Shown here one piece after another: positions 1-9,274 of a stretch of DNA of 64,000 nucleotides (position 1 is its first letter; every line of letters begins with the position of its first letter). Source of the DNA: Chelonobacter sp050613185. GTDB taxonomy: Bacteria; Pseudomonadota; Gammaproteobacteria; Enterobacterales; Pasteurellaceae. The position numbers and the translations under genes are program-made. The notes under the pieces were generated by a model, which made no database searches, was not told the DNA's origin, and saw only the letters and a list, made by a program, of their open reading frames with translations. The stretch covers positions 2,232,001 to 2,296,000 of the forward strand of contig NZ_CP192511.1 in assembly GCF_050613185.1 (NCBI RefSeq). Direction: 5' to 3'.

Positions 1-2201
1 CGGTGTTCTTCATCGACTACCAATAAACCGAGATTTTTAAATTTCACATCGGATTGCAGCAGCTTATGCGTGCCGATCAGGATATCCACCCGACCTTGTT
101 CAAGTTGTTCTAAAATCACTTTTTGTTCTTTGGCGGTTTTAAAACGCGACAACATTTCCACATTGACCGCTAAATTGGCAAAGCGATCTTTGAAATTGTC
201 ATAATGCTGTTGCGCCAACAGCGTGGTTGGTACCAGAATCGCCACTTGGCGACTGTTGTTCACCGCCAAAAAGGCGGCGCGGATCGCCACTTCGGTTTTG
301 CCGAAACCGACATCGCCGCACACCAAGCGATCCATCGCTTTCGGCTGGCACATATCGCTGATGACCGCATTGATCGCCATTTGCTGATCGACGGTTTCTT
401 CAAAATTAAAGGTGTCGGCGAATTGGCGGAATTCCTCTTTATTATATTGAAAAGCAAAGCCTTTTTGCGTTTCACGTTTGGCATAGACATCTAACAATTC
501 CGCCGCCACATCACGGATTTTTTCCGCCGCCTTGTGCCGCGCTTTCACCCACGTATCGCTGCCCAGTTTGTGTAATGGCGCGCTTTCTTCATTGCCGCCG
601 ACATAGCGGCTTAATAAATAGAGCGAGGAGACCGGCACATACAATTTTGCCTCGTTGGCGTAATCTAAAATCAGGTATTCTGCGGTAATGCCGCCGGTTT
701 CGAGGGTGGTCAAACCGCCGTAACGCCCGACCCCGTGATCGAGGTGCACCACCGGCTGTCCGGTTTTCAATTCGGCTAAATTGCGGATCAACGTATCGGG
801 ATTGACGGTTTTGCGTTGATCGCGTTTGCGCTGCTGTATCCGTTCGCCCAGAAGATTGCTTTCGCTGATAATGGCTAGTTTGTTTTTATCATTCTCTAAA
901 ATAAATCCGTTTTCCAGCTCGCTAATCATCAGATTATGTCGCTGTTCATTTATTTGTGACAAGGTCACAATAAAGTGCGGTTTCAGCTTAAGCGGGCGCA
1001 ATAATTCCAGTAAGGTTTCGCGCCGTCCTTCCGTTTCCACCGAAAACAGCAGTTGTCCGTCAAACTGTTCGGCAAATTGGCGCAGCAGCTTGAGCGGTTC
1101 TTTTTGTTGCGCATTAATCGTCAGCTCCGGCAGCGGACTGACGGGCAAATTGCTTTGGCGTGCCGAATTGCGTAATTTCTCGTTATGCAGGGTTAAGCGC
1201 GGGTAGTTTTTCAGGTGGCGATTGATTTCATCACTGCGTAACCAAAGCTGTTCCGGAGGTAGCAACGGACGCATTGGATCAACCTTACGGCTTTCAAAAC
1301 GCTGTTGTGCGTCTTGATAGAAGCGTTGCGCACGCTCGCCGTTGTTATGGTAATCAATAAACAGGCTATTTTCAGGCAGGTAATCAAACAGCGTCGCCAT
1401 CTGTTCAAAAAACAGCGGCTGCCAATATTCAATTCCCGACACAAACGTGCCTTTGCTGATTTGTTGATAGATATGTTCCGGATCACGGCGGATTTCAAAA
1501 CGCTCGCGGAATTGTCCGCGGAAAAACTCAATCGCTTTCTCGTCAGTCGGGAATTCGTGCGCCGGCAGCAGATTAATCTGTTCGATTTTGTTCAGTGTGC
1601 GTTGCGTATCCACATCGAAAGTGCGGATCGAATCGATTTCATCATCGAAGAAATCCAAACGAAACGGTTCGTCGCTGCCCATCGGGAACAGATCCAACAA
1701 TGAACCGCGCACCGCATATTCGCCGTGTTCCAGCACTTGTTCCACCGCGCGATAACCGGCATTTTCCAGTTGTGAGCGCAATTTGTTTAACCGCACTTTG
1801 TCGCCTTGTTTAATCAGCAACACATTGTTGCTTAAAAAGTGCGGTGGGCAGAGGCGTTGCATTAAGGTGTTAATCGGCAACACAAAAATACCTTGTTGCG
1901 GCTGTTGCAAGAAAAACAGCGCGCTTAAACGGGCGGAAATAATATCTTGGTGCGGTGAAAAACTGTCATAGGGCAAGGTTTCCCAATCGGGGAAAAAACC
2001 GATCTTTTGCGAGCTGAAACGGCGCAGTTTTTTCTCTAAACTGAGGGCGTGGCGGGTGTCGGCAGTCACCACCACGGTTAAACCTTGATGTTGGCAGGCG
2101 GCTTGGCTGATCGCCAACACGTCGCTGTCGGCAAGCACGTTGCCGAGTAATTTATGATCATTCGCCGTACTCGGCAAATTCAGGCTAAAAAGGGTGTTCA
2201 T
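1..2201 (-). CDS. mfd: Transcription-repair coupling factor Mfd (5' part, runs off the left edge)
   Basis: Mfd is a cytoplasmic DNA translocase that displaces stalled RNA polymerase and recruits UvrA. About 733 codons are visible of a family length near 1150. The start is the ATG at 2201-2199, giving MNTLFSLNLPSTANDHKLLG. The N-terminal UvrB-like region is visible (LFPMGSDEPFRLDFFDDEID), and the last codons inside the window encode the helicase motif II segment LLVVDEEHR, which is diagnostic for RecG/Mfd helicases. The rest of the helicase core and the C-terminal UvrA-binding end lie left of position 1. No frameshift is seen. Several AAGTGCGGT-type uptake signals lie inside. Confidence is high from the length, the DEEH box and the N-terminal sequence. 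Confidence 0.93.
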   Translation of the reverse strand, partial: MNTLFSLNLPSTANDHKLLGNVLADSDVLAISQAACQHQGLTVVVTADTRHALSLEKKLRRFSSQKIGFFPDWETLPYDSFSPHQDIISARLSALFFLQQPQQGIFVLPINTLMQRLCPPHFLSNNVLLIKQGDKVRLNKLRSQLENAGYRAVEQVLEHGEYAVRGSLLDLFPMGSDEPFRLDFFDDEIDSIRTFDVDTQRTLNKIEQINLLPAHEFPTDEKAIEFFRGQFRERFEIRRDPEHIYQQISKGTFVSGIEYWQPLFFEQMATLFDYLPENSLFIDYHNNGERAQRFYQDAQQRFESRKVDPMRPLLPPEQLWLRSDEINRHLKNYPRLTLHNEKLRNSARQSNLPVSPLPELTINAQQKEPLKLLRQFAEQFDGQLLFSVETEGRRETLLELLRPLKLKPHFIVTLSQINEQRHNLMISELENGFILENDKNKLAIISESNLLGERIQQRKRDQRKTVNPDTLIRNLAELKTGQPVVHLDHGVGRYGGLTTLETGGITAEYLILDYANEAKLYVPVSSLYLLSRYVGGNEESAPLHKLGSDTWVKARHKAAEKIRDVAAELLDVYAKRETQKGFAFQYNKEEFRQFADTFNFEETVDQQMAINAVISDMCQPKAMDRLVCGDVGFGKTEVAIRAAFLAVNNSRQVAILVPTTLLAQQHYDNFKDRFANLAVNVEMLSRFKTAKEQKVILEQLEQGRVDILIGTHKLLQSDVKFKNLGLLVVDEEH

Positions 2202-2271
2202 GGTTTTTGTTAGACTTAGAAAAAAATAAGCGTCTAGTGTAACCTAGACGCGGAATGAGGGAAAGTGCGGT

Positions 2272-2859
2272 TTAAAACATGGCTAAAAACAATTTTAGAA
2301 TCTGTTGATCTTGGCTTAGTTCGGGGTGAAAAGCGCAGGCGAGCAGATTATTTTGCCGGACTAATACCGCTCTATCTTCCACTGTTGCCAATACCTCTAC
2401 TTGGTCGGAGAGCAGCCGTCGGATATAGGGGGCACGGATAAAAATTGCCGGCACGGTCCCGCTTATGCCTTTAACGCAAAGTGCGGTTTGAAAGCTGTCG
2501 ATTTGTCGCCCGAACCCATTGCGTTGCACTTCAATATCCATTAAGCCTAAATGGGCGGTTTCGTCGCCGTGAATCTGTTTTGCCAATAAAATCATACCGG
2601 CGCAAGTGCCGAAAATCGGTTTGCCTGCAGCGGCAAAGGCTTGAATCGCGACAATAAAACCGTATTCACCCATCAATTTCCCGATTGCGGTGCTTTCACC
2701 ACCCGGTAAAATCAAGCCGTCCAGCGTTGCCAGTTGTTCCGCTTTTTTGACGGCAACGGCATTGACACCCAAGGCGTCAAGTTGCGCCAGATGTTCGCTG
2801 ACCGCCCCTTGCAATGCCAGCACACCGACACGGTAAGTAGAATGGGCTTGCATACTCAT
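2272..2859 (-). CDS. pdxT: Pyridoxal 5'-phosphate synthase glutaminase subunit PdxT
   Basis: PdxT hydrolyses glutamine and passes ammonia to PdxS for vitamin B6 (PLP) synthesis in the DXP-independent pathway. From the ATG at 2859 the protein is 195 aa, the family's usual size. The class I glutaminase features are present: oxyanion strand LPGGEST near residues 51-57, nucleophile Cys86 in GTCAGM, and the His178/Glu180 pair in AFHPELS. An upstream in-frame ATG at 2907 would lie inside pdxS and is less likely. The chosen start is one base after the pdxS stop, so the two are translationally coupled. A later ATG at 2853 is also possible. Confidence 0.93.
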   Translation of the reverse strand: MSMQAHSTYRVGVLALQGAVSEHLAQLDALGVNAVAVKKAEQLATLDGLILPGGESTAIGKLMGEYGFIVAIQAFAAAGKPIFGTCAGMILLAKQIHGDETAHLGLMDIEVQRNGFGRQIDSFQTALCVKGISGTVPAIFIRAPYIRRLLSDQVEVLATVEDRAVLVRQNNLLACAFHPELSQDQQILKLFLAMF

Positions 2860-2860
2860 A

Positions 2861-3748
2861 CTACCAACCACGTTCTTGCATTCTGTCGCCGGCGGCGAGT
2901 TTGGCAATATCCAAGCCTTTCATCGCTTCGCCCAGTTCTTCCGATAAGCGGGCAATCCGATCATAATCTTGGTAATGGGTGGTGGCTTGTACAATCGCGC
3001 GCGCGAATTTTTCCGGATTTTCCGATTTAAAAATGCCTGAGCCGACAAAAACACCGTCTGCGCCCAACGCCATCATCAACGCGGCATCGGCAGGGGTGGC
3101 GACCCCGCCTGCGGCAAAATTGACCACCGGGAGTTTGCCTAGTTGTTTGATTTGTAATAATAATTCGAACGGTGCGCCTAATAATTTTGCTTCGGTCATT
3201 AATTCATCATGGCTCATAGCCACCACTTTGCGCACTTGTGCGTTGACTTTGCGCATATGGCGCACCGCTTCCACGATGTTGCCCGTGCCCGGTTCGCCTT
3301 TGGTGCGCAACATTGCCGCGCCTTCACCAATACGGCGCAAGGCTTCGCCCAAATCGCGACAACCACAAACGAACGGCACGGTGTAATCGCTTTTCAGCAA
3401 ATGAAACTCTTCATCGGCAGGGGTCAGCACTTCGCTTTCATCAATATAATCTACCCCCATTGCCTCTAAGACACGTGCTTCGGTGATATGCCCAATCCGC
3501 ACTTTTGCCATGACCGGAATACTGACCGCATTCATCACCTCTTTCACGATTTTTGGGTTTGCCATGCGAGCCACGCCGCCGGCAGCCCGAATATCCGACG
3601 GCACGCGCTCTAGCGCCATCACCGCCACCGCCCCGGCGGCTTCGGCAATGCGCGCTTGCTCCGCATTCACCACATCCATAATCACGCCGCCTTTTTGCAT
3701 TTGCGCCATACCGCGTTTGACAACATCACTGCCTAAAATTTTGTTCAT
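2861..3748 (-). CDS. pdxS: Pyridoxal 5'-phosphate synthase lyase subunit PdxS
   Basis: PdxS is the TIM-barrel synthase that joins ribose 5-phosphate, glyceraldehyde 3-phosphate and ammonia into PLP. The product is 295 aa from the ATG at 3748; the alternative ATG at 3763 would add five residues. I prefer 3748 because AAGGA sits 9 bases upstream of it. Visible signatures are GGVIMDVVNAEQARIAE, RVPSDIRAAGGVARM, MAKVRIGH (substrate lysine) and the phosphate-binding GGVATPADAALMM / GADGVFVGSGIF. It forms an operon with pdxT and is divergent from the MocR-type regulator, which is the normal arrangement for PdxR control. Confidence 0.95.
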   Translation of the reverse strand: MNKILGSDVVKRGMAQMQKGGVIMDVVNAEQARIAEAAGAVAVMALERVPSDIRAAGGVARMANPKIVKEVMNAVSIPVMAKVRIGHITEARVLEAMGVDYIDESEVLTPADEEFHLLKSDYTVPFVCGCRDLGEALRRIGEGAAMLRTKGEPGTGNIVEAVRHMRKVNAQVRKVVAMSHDELMTEAKLLGAPFELLLQIKQLGKLPVVNFAAGGVATPADAALMMALGADGVFVGSGIFKSENPEKFARAIVQATTHYQDYDRIARLSEELGEAMKGLDIAKLAAGDRMQERGW

Positions 3749-3866
3749 TATGTTTTCCTTCATTGTCGTTGGTTTTTGAATATTATTTTGTGAAGCAAGG
3801 GATCGCTATTTTGCGCTATTCAGGTATGATTAAAAGCGTCAGTTTTGATTATATTAATGGGGTCAG
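3749..3866. promoter_or_regulatory. Divergent pdxS / pdxR control region
   Basis: This 118-base intergenic region separates the divergent pdxST operon and the GntR/MocR regulator. MocR-type PdxR proteins normally bind repeated sites in such a region, activating pdxST and repressing their own gene. I see an AT-rich stretch that could hold both promoters but cannot point to an operator with confidence. Confidence 0.4.
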
Positions 3867-5306
3867 ATGGTGAAAAACTACCTTTTTCAGTTGGATAAGC
3901 AGGCGGAGCAACCGTTATATGTTCAGTTGTATCAGCAGATCAAAGCGGATATTAGCAGTGGACGCCTTGCTTACGGCGAAAGATTGCCGTCGAAGCGGCG
4001 GTTGGCGGATTATTTAACCATCAGCCGTAATACGGTGGAAACCGCATACAGCCAACTGTTGGCCGAAGGCTATGTCGAAGCCAAAGTGCGGCAGGGTTTT
4101 TTTGTGCATTTTAAGGCGGAGCAGTTTTTTAAAACGCCCGAAAGTGCGGTGCAGCCGCAGGTGGTGAAAAAAACAGCGGCGTTTCGTTATGATCTCAACC
4201 CGAATCAAATTGATACCGCACTTTTTCCGCTGCAACGCTATAAAAAAATACAAAAAACGGTGTTACAGACACGGGGTTTGCAGTTGCTGAATATGGGGGA
4301 GAAGCAGGGCGAGACAGTGCTACGCGAGCAGATTCTTCACTATCTGTACGCTTCACGCGGCATTAGTTGTTCCATTGAGCAAATCGTGTTGGGGGCGGGG
4401 GTCGAAACCTGTATCAGCCAGCTGGTTTTGCTGCTCGATCAATGTTATCCACGGCAATCGCTGGATTATGCGATGGAACAATACGGTTATCCGATGGTGG
4501 AGCAGTTGTTATCTTTATTCGGTAAATCGGTACGAAAATTGCCGTTATTTCAGCCGCAAGCCGAACATTATCGGTTGGATTTCACCTGTTTGGCGCAAAG
4601 TGCGGTGGATGTGTTGTATCTCACGCCATCACACCAATATCCTTACGGCTCGGTTCTGTCGGTCAATGAGCGACATCAAGTATTGGAGTGGGCACAGCAG
4701 CAGCCGAACCGTTACATTATCGAAGACGATTACGACAGTGAATTCCGTTACAAAGGCAAGCCGATTCCCTCGTTGCAACATTTGGACGGCACGCTGTATT
4801 CACAGGGCAAAGTGATCTATTTAGGTTCATTTTCCAAATTATTGATGCCGTCGTTGCGTGTCACGTTTATGGTGTTGCCGCAAGCGCTCGTGCCGATTTA
4901 TCAACAAAGTTGCGGCTTGCTGAATTCCACCGTGCCGCGTATTAACCAGCACGTTTTAGCGCAATTTATGCAAAGCGGTGAATTTGAGAAGCATATTCAC
5001 CGCATGCGCACCCATTACCGCAAAAAAATGGAATTGCTGTGCCAATTGCTACAGCCTTATCGTCGCGTCATTCGCTATCAGGGTGAACATTCCGGCTTTT
5101 ACCTGCTGTTGGAACTACGGCAAGAAACGCGCTCCGTTGCTGAACTTTGTCGCTTGGCAGAAAATGTGGGCATTAAGATTTACCCGGTGAAACAGCAGAA
5201 TGCCGATAAGCGTTATTTTTCATTCGGCTTTGGAAATTTATCGCTGCAAGATTTAAATGAAGCGGTCACATTGCTGATGACCGCATGGGGATATGAAAAA
5301 CACTAA
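3867..5306 (+). CDS. pdxR: MocR/PdxR-type transcriptional regulator (GntR HTH + aminotransferase fold)
   Basis: The product is 479 aa with an N-terminal GntR winged helix (about residues 12-80; PLYVQLYQQIKADISSGRL, LPSKRRLADYLTISRNTVETAY) and a C-terminal fold-type I aminotransferase domain (about 120-470). The PLP lysine is expected at Lys324 in LGSFSKLLMPSLR, and the cofactor-binding DDYDSEFRY is present. Proteins of this class sense PLP and control pdxST. The divergent position beside pdxS supports that job here, so I use pdxR, though other MocR proteins regulate other targets. No break is seen. Confidence 0.85.
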   Translation: MVKNYLFQLDKQAEQPLYVQLYQQIKADISSGRLAYGERLPSKRRLADYLTISRNTVETAYSQLLAEGYVEAKVRQGFFVHFKAEQFFKTPESAVQPQVVKKTAAFRYDLNPNQIDTALFPLQRYKKIQKTVLQTRGLQLLNMGEKQGETVLREQILHYLYASRGISCSIEQIVLGAGVETCISQLVLLLDQCYPRQSLDYAMEQYGYPMVEQLLSLFGKSVRKLPLFQPQAEHYRLDFTCLAQSAVDVLYLTPSHQYPYGSVLSVNERHQVLEWAQQQPNRYIIEDDYDSEFRYKGKPIPSLQHLDGTLYSQGKVIYLGSFSKLLMPSLRVTFMVLPQALVPIYQQSCGLLNSTVPRINQHVLAQFMQSGEFEKHIHRMRTHYRKKMELLCQLLQPYRRVIRYQGEHSGFYLLLELRQETRSVAELCRLAENVGIKIYPVKQQNADKRYFSFGFGNLSLQDLNEAVTLLMTAWGYEKH

Positions 5307-5335
5307 AATAGGCTGAGGCTCAAGGCAAGTGCGGT

Positions 5336-5689
5336 TTAGAAATCCAACTGCTGATGATTAATGCCCAACGCTTCGGCGATTTTTTTACGTGTCGATTTGC
5401 GCAGTTTCTTCGAGTTTTCATGTTGTGAATAGGCGGATTGGCTGATACCTAAACGATCCGCGACTTGTTGTTGGGTGTAGCCTAAATATTCGCGCCATGC
5501 GCGCACCGCACTACAGCCTTCGTGTTTGAAAAAAATCTCGACCACTTCGCTGGGAACGCCATCACTCAAATCCAATTCACGCATTTTGATTGTGGCGAAA
5601 TATTGTTCGTAAGGAATGACAACAAATGCAGGCTTCCCATTGTTATCATTGATAATTTGTGTGTTAAAAAGCGTAGGTATTGTCGTCAC
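5336..5689 (-). CDS. HTH (Xre-type) antitoxin of a RelE/HTH toxin-antitoxin pair
   Basis: This 117-aa protein has a C-terminal lambda-repressor/Cro helix-turn-helix (about residues 62-112: AWREYLGYTQQQVADRLGISQSAYSQHEN) and an N-terminal segment (FVVIPYEQY) like the Phd/StbD-type strand of some antitoxins. Its start overlaps the end of the upstream RelE-like gene by 26 bases, so the toxin is translated first. Such antitoxins bind and block the toxin and repress their own promoter. The exact family (HigA-like or other) is uncertain. Confidence 0.8.
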   Translation of the reverse strand: MTTIPTLFNTQIINDNNGKPAFVVIPYEQYFATIKMRELDLSDGVPSEVVEIFFKHEGCSAVRAWREYLGYTQQQVADRLGISQSAYSQHENSKKLRKSTRKKIAEALGINHQQLDF

Positions 5690-5927
5690 GTTTTTTTACC
5701 TCTTCAATGTGGATAATATGGATATTGTGTTCAAAACCATAGTTGAAAAATACTCGAAACCGTCCAACTCGTAGGCGATAATCATATTTATAGTTAGTGA
5801 GCGACTTTACATTTGAATGATAAGCAGGAAAATTAGCCAAAACTTGGCATTTACTGCGAATCATTTCTCGCTCTGGGATTTTAGCCAGTTGTTTAACCGC
5901 TCTTGACTTGAATATAATTTTATTCAT
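5664..5927 (-). CDS. RelE/ParE-family toxin
   Basis: This 87-aa basic protein begins MNKIIFKSRAVKQLAKIPER and contains YDYRLRVGRFRVFFNY, the core strand pattern (RLRVGxYRVxF) of the RelE/ParE fold. RelE members cleave mRNA on the ribosome, while ParE members poison gyrase; the sequence alone does not decide which. The gene precedes and overlaps the antitoxin gene on the same strand. The upstream DNA (5928-5970) is AT-rich and is the likely autoregulated promoter. Confidence 0.82.
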   Translation of the reverse strand: MNKIIFKSRAVKQLAKIPEREMIRSKCQVLANFPAYHSNVKSLTNYKYDYRLRVGRFRVFFNYGFEHNIHIIHIEEVKKRDDNTYAF

Positions 5928-6046
5928 TAGTTTTCCAGATTTTATAAGTTAAAATATAAGTTGTCAAATGTCGTTATACTTTAATCAAACCCGGTTTAAA
6001 GGCGAGCGGCGACAGCAAAAGTTGGAATCGGAATCGCAAAAAACAA

Positions 6047-6293
6047 AAAAGCGATCCGAAGATCGCTTGAGATTGCTGACAAACTGACTTCTCTCCCTCC
6101 GCGTGCGGAGGGAGTACCGTTTTGCGTAAGAAAAATGGGGAGGGAGGGGCAATATGAAAATGCAACATATTCATTTTAAAATGATTTATGCCTCCCTCCG
6201 TCCTTCGGACACCTCCCTCCGTATACGGAGGGAGGGAAATTATTCGAGAAAGAGACTTTGTCATCAGCCTGAAGCGATCCGAAGATCGCTTTA
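6047..6293. repeat. REP/MITE-like inverted-repeat element between the TA pair and sdaA
   Basis: No gene is seen between 5928 and 6308. The region is instead a large imperfect inverted repeat. Both ends carry the same hairpin AAGCGATCcgaaGATCGCTT (about 6049-6068 and 6272-6291). Moving inward, the flanks are related in inverted orientation (TGACAAACTGACTTCTC on the left; the complement of GAGAAAGAGACTTTGTCA on the right). The centre holds several CTCCCTCCGnnnnCGGAGGGAG palindromes (about 6095-6116 and 6211-6236). The same CCTCCG palindromic unit recurs at 14614-14664. The right-hand hairpin can serve as the sdaA transcription terminator. Identity as a REPIN or MITE is inference. Confidence 0.65.
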
Positions 6294-6308
6294 AGTGGAA
6301 AGTGCGGT

Positions 6309-7676
6309 TTAATCGCAGGGCAAGATTTTGATTGCCAAACCGCCGGTGGAAGTTTCGCGATATTTGGAGTTCATGTCTTTGCCGGTTTCGTACATGGTTT
6401 CAATCACTTTGTCTAAGCTAACCGACGGGCTGCTGGTGCGGCGCAGCGCCATGCGGCTGGCGTTGATCGCTTTGACCGAGGCAATGGCGTTACGTTCGAT
6501 ACAAGGCACTTGCACTTGTCCGTTGACCGGATCGCAGGTTAAACCGAGATTGTGTTCCATGCCGATTTCGGCGGCGATACAGACTTGATCCGGCGTGCCG
6601 CCTAAGATTTCGGTTAACCCTGCCGCCGCCATCGAACAAGCAACGCCGACCTCGCCCTGACAACCGACTTCTGCTCCGGAAATAGAAGCATTCATTTTAT
6701 ACAGCGAGCCGACAATGCCGCAGGTTAACAAATAGCGTGCAATCGTTTCCTCCGACAGCGGGGCGATAAATTGCTGGTAATACGCCAACACCGCCGGCAC
6801 AATGCCACAGGCGCCGTTGGTCGGTGCAGTCACCACCCGTCCGCCTGCCGCATTTTCTTCATTAATCGCCAACGCGAACATGTTCACCCAGTCGATGATT
6901 TTCATCGGATCGTTCGACAGACTGTTGTTCGATTCCAGCATGCGGCGAAGTGCGGTCGCTCGGCGCGTTACTTTCAGCGGCCCGGGCAGCAAACCTTCGG
7001 TGTGCATGCCGCGTTGCATACAATCCGACATGGTTTGCCAAATCCGCTGCAAATAGGCGTTGACCGCACTTTGATCGCGCAGGGCGATTTCATTGCGCAA
7101 CATCATACCGGCGATCGATAATCCGCTATTTTTGCAATGTTGCAGGATATCATTGGCACTGTGATACGGATAAGGTACATTCAATACGCTGTCTTGGGTT
7201 TGGTTAAAATTTGCCTCGTCCACGATAAAGCCGCCGCCAATCGAATAATAGGTTTGCGAATAAACGGGTTGTCCCTGTTTTAAGGCGTGTAAGCGCATGC
7301 CGTTTTCATGCAGCGGCAGAAAGGTTTTATGGAAAACCAAATCCTGTTCAAAGTCGAATTTGACTTGTTGCTGTCCGCGCATAATCGGCAAAAGTGCGGT
7401 CTGTTTCAACGAGCCGATAAATGCGGGAATGGCTTCAATTTCCACGTCTTCCGGCAAATAACCCGCCAAGCCCATAATCACCGCGGTATCGGTGCTGTGC
7501 CCGCGTCCGGTCAGGGAGAGCGAGCCGTAAACATCCACTTTAAGCTGGTCGATTTCAGGCAACAACCGTTGCTGTTCCAGTTCATCCACAAACTGTTTTC
7601 CGGCTTTCATCGGTCCGACGGTATGCGAACTGGACGGTCCGATCCCGATTTTAAAAATATCAAACACACTAATCAT
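6309..7676 (-). CDS. sdaA: L-serine ammonia-lyase (iron-sulfur type)
   Basis: This enzyme deaminates L-serine to pyruvate and ammonia using a 4Fe-4S cluster. The protein is 455 aa, the normal single-chain length. It starts MISVFDIFKIGIGPSSSHTVGPM, the conserved substrate loop of the beta domain, and the C-terminal catalytic domain carries APTNGACGIVPAVLAYY, ISGAEVGCQGEVGVACSMAAAGL and EHNLGLTCDPVNGQVQVPC, whose cysteines are the cluster ligands. It lies just downstream of the serine transporter gene on the same strand (82-base gap), forming a serine uptake and catabolism unit that feeds pyruvate metabolism. Confidence 0.95.
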   Translation of the reverse strand: MISVFDIFKIGIGPSSSHTVGPMKAGKQFVDELEQQRLLPEIDQLKVDVYGSLSLTGRGHSTDTAVIMGLAGYLPEDVEIEAIPAFIGSLKQTALLPIMRGQQQVKFDFEQDLVFHKTFLPLHENGMRLHALKQGQPVYSQTYYSIGGGFIVDEANFNQTQDSVLNVPYPYHSANDILQHCKNSGLSIAGMMLRNEIALRDQSAVNAYLQRIWQTMSDCMQRGMHTEGLLPGPLKVTRRATALRRMLESNNSLSNDPMKIIDWVNMFALAINEENAAGGRVVTAPTNGACGIVPAVLAYYQQFIAPLSEETIARYLLTCGIVGSLYKMNASISGAEVGCQGEVGVACSMAAAGLTEILGGTPDQVCIAAEIGMEHNLGLTCDPVNGQVQVPCIERNAIASVKAINASRMALRRTSSPSVSLDKVIETMYETGKDMNSKYRETSTGGLAIKILPCD

Positions 7677-7758
7677 AAAAGACTCTTTTTATTTTTCTTA
7701 ACGCTCAAACCTCTGCCAAAGCAGAGGTTTGCTGTCTATCATACAACAAAGTTCAACC

Positions 7759-9036
7759 TTAACGGAAAAGGATATAAACGATTGCTGAAATCGCAATCAA
7801 TCCCATCACGGTGACAAACACATTGCTGAACTTGCCGCGGTATTTTTGCATTGCCGGGACGTTACGAATCGCATACATCGGCATGATAAACAGAATCATG
7901 GCAATAATCGGTCCGCCCAAGGATTCGATTAAGCCTAAAATACTCGGATTAATGGTTGCCACCAGCCAAAGCGAAAACAGGAAGAACAGCGCGGTGATGT
8001 AATTCAATCGGTTGCGGTTAATGTCTGTTTTCCCGGCGTCACGGTTCATTTTGATGATTAATCCCGCCAAACCTTCGCGCGCGCCAAGATAGTGGCCGAA
8101 GAAGGAGCTGGTAATCGCCAGAAAAGCGACCAATGGTCCGAAATAAGAAATATACGGGTTATCGAATTTATTGGCGAGAAACGACAAAATGGAGATGTTT
8201 TGGGTTTTTGCCAAGGCTAATTCTTCAGGGGTTAAGGTCAGGACACAGCTGAAAACAAATAACATCACAAAAATCAGCAATAAGGCGGAAGTGCCGCGCA
8301 GCACGCGGTTGCTATGCTGTTCCGTGGCTTCGCGGGTTTTATATTCGCGTCGTTGTGACAGGCTGAAAGCGGAGATCGCCGGCGAATGGTTAAATGAAAA
8401 AATGAGCACGGGGATGGTGAGCCACAAAGTTGTTAAAAATGCACTGCCGCTCGGCATTTGTTGTAACGACGCCGTGTTCCATTCCGGGATTAAATAGATT
8501 GAGAGGGCAAATAAGATGGCAACGAGCGGATAAACCAACCACTCGGTGACTTTCAGCATAAACTTTTCCCCCATCAACATCACGCTGATTAAAGCCGAAA
8601 TTAACATAATCGATAAAATCATGCGTGGCGGCGCAGCCATATGCAGCTGGTTTTCCATAAATGAAATGACGGTATTGGTGATTCCGACGCCGTAAATTAA
8701 TAAGATCGGGAAAATGGCGAAAAAATAGAGCAGGGTGATCAGTTTCCCGGCGGTTTTACCAAAATGTTCTTCGACGACCTCGGTAATATCGCTGCCCGGA
8801 TGTTCGGACGATAACACAAAACGGCTTAAACCGCGGTGCGCTAAGTAGGTCATCGGACCGACGATTAGCGCCATAAAGACCAACGGCCAAAAACCACCCA
8901 TTCCGGCATTAATCGGCAGGAATAAAACACCGGCACCGACAGCGGTACCGAAAAGGTTTAAAACCCAAGCACTATCCAATTTATTCCATTTTTTTTCATC
9001 TGCCAAGGCGGCAGTTTTAATGTTGCTTATTTCCAT
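7759..9036 (-). CDS. sdaC: Serine/proton symporter (SdaC/HAAAP family)
   Basis: This 425-aa inner-membrane protein has about eleven hydrophobic helices and belongs to the hydroxy/aromatic amino acid permease family. The N-terminus WVLNLFGTAVGAGVLFLPINAG is the conserved first transmembrane helix of SdaC/TdcC-type transporters, and FSFNHSPAISAFSLSQRREY is a typical loop. Its position directly upstream of sdaA on the same strand supports serine as the substrate; threonine (TdcC-like) is the alternative. About 240 bases of upstream DNA (9037-9274) contain no gene. Confidence 0.9.
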   Translation of the reverse strand: MEISNIKTAALADEKKWNKLDSAWVLNLFGTAVGAGVLFLPINAGMGGFWPLVFMALIVGPMTYLAHRGLSRFVLSSEHPGSDITEVVEEHFGKTAGKLITLLYFFAIFPILLIYGVGITNTVISFMENQLHMAAPPRMILSIMLISALISVMLMGEKFMLKVTEWLVYPLVAILFALSIYLIPEWNTASLQQMPSGSAFLTTLWLTIPVLIFSFNHSPAISAFSLSQRREYKTREATEQHSNRVLRGTSALLLIFVMLFVFSCVLTLTPEELALAKTQNISILSFLANKFDNPYISYFGPLVAFLAITSSFFGHYLGAREGLAGLIIKMNRDAGKTDINRNRLNYITALFFLFSLWLVATINPSILGLIESLGGPIIAMILFIMPMYAIRNVPAMQKYRGKFSNVFVTVMGLIAISAIVYILFR

Positions 9037-9274
9037 ATAAATTTCATCCTAAATTAACTAATTGATTATACTTGACATTTATTTAATAGTAGTCTGGAGT
9101 TGTACCAGTGACGACGGCGGGATGATAGGGAAGTAAAATAAGAAAAACAAATGCCGGATATCAGAATTGTGATCTGCCCGGCAATATATTGGAATAGTCA
9201 GCTGAAATGTTTAATAAGTTGTTAAAAATATTGGTTTATTTTGTGGTTATAAAAGAATAACCCCGCTTTGCCGT

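Noticed and set aside
5974..6264. 96-codon minus-strand frame
   Set aside because: It lies wholly in the palindromic REP/MITE-like element; its residues simply translate the CCTCCG repeats.
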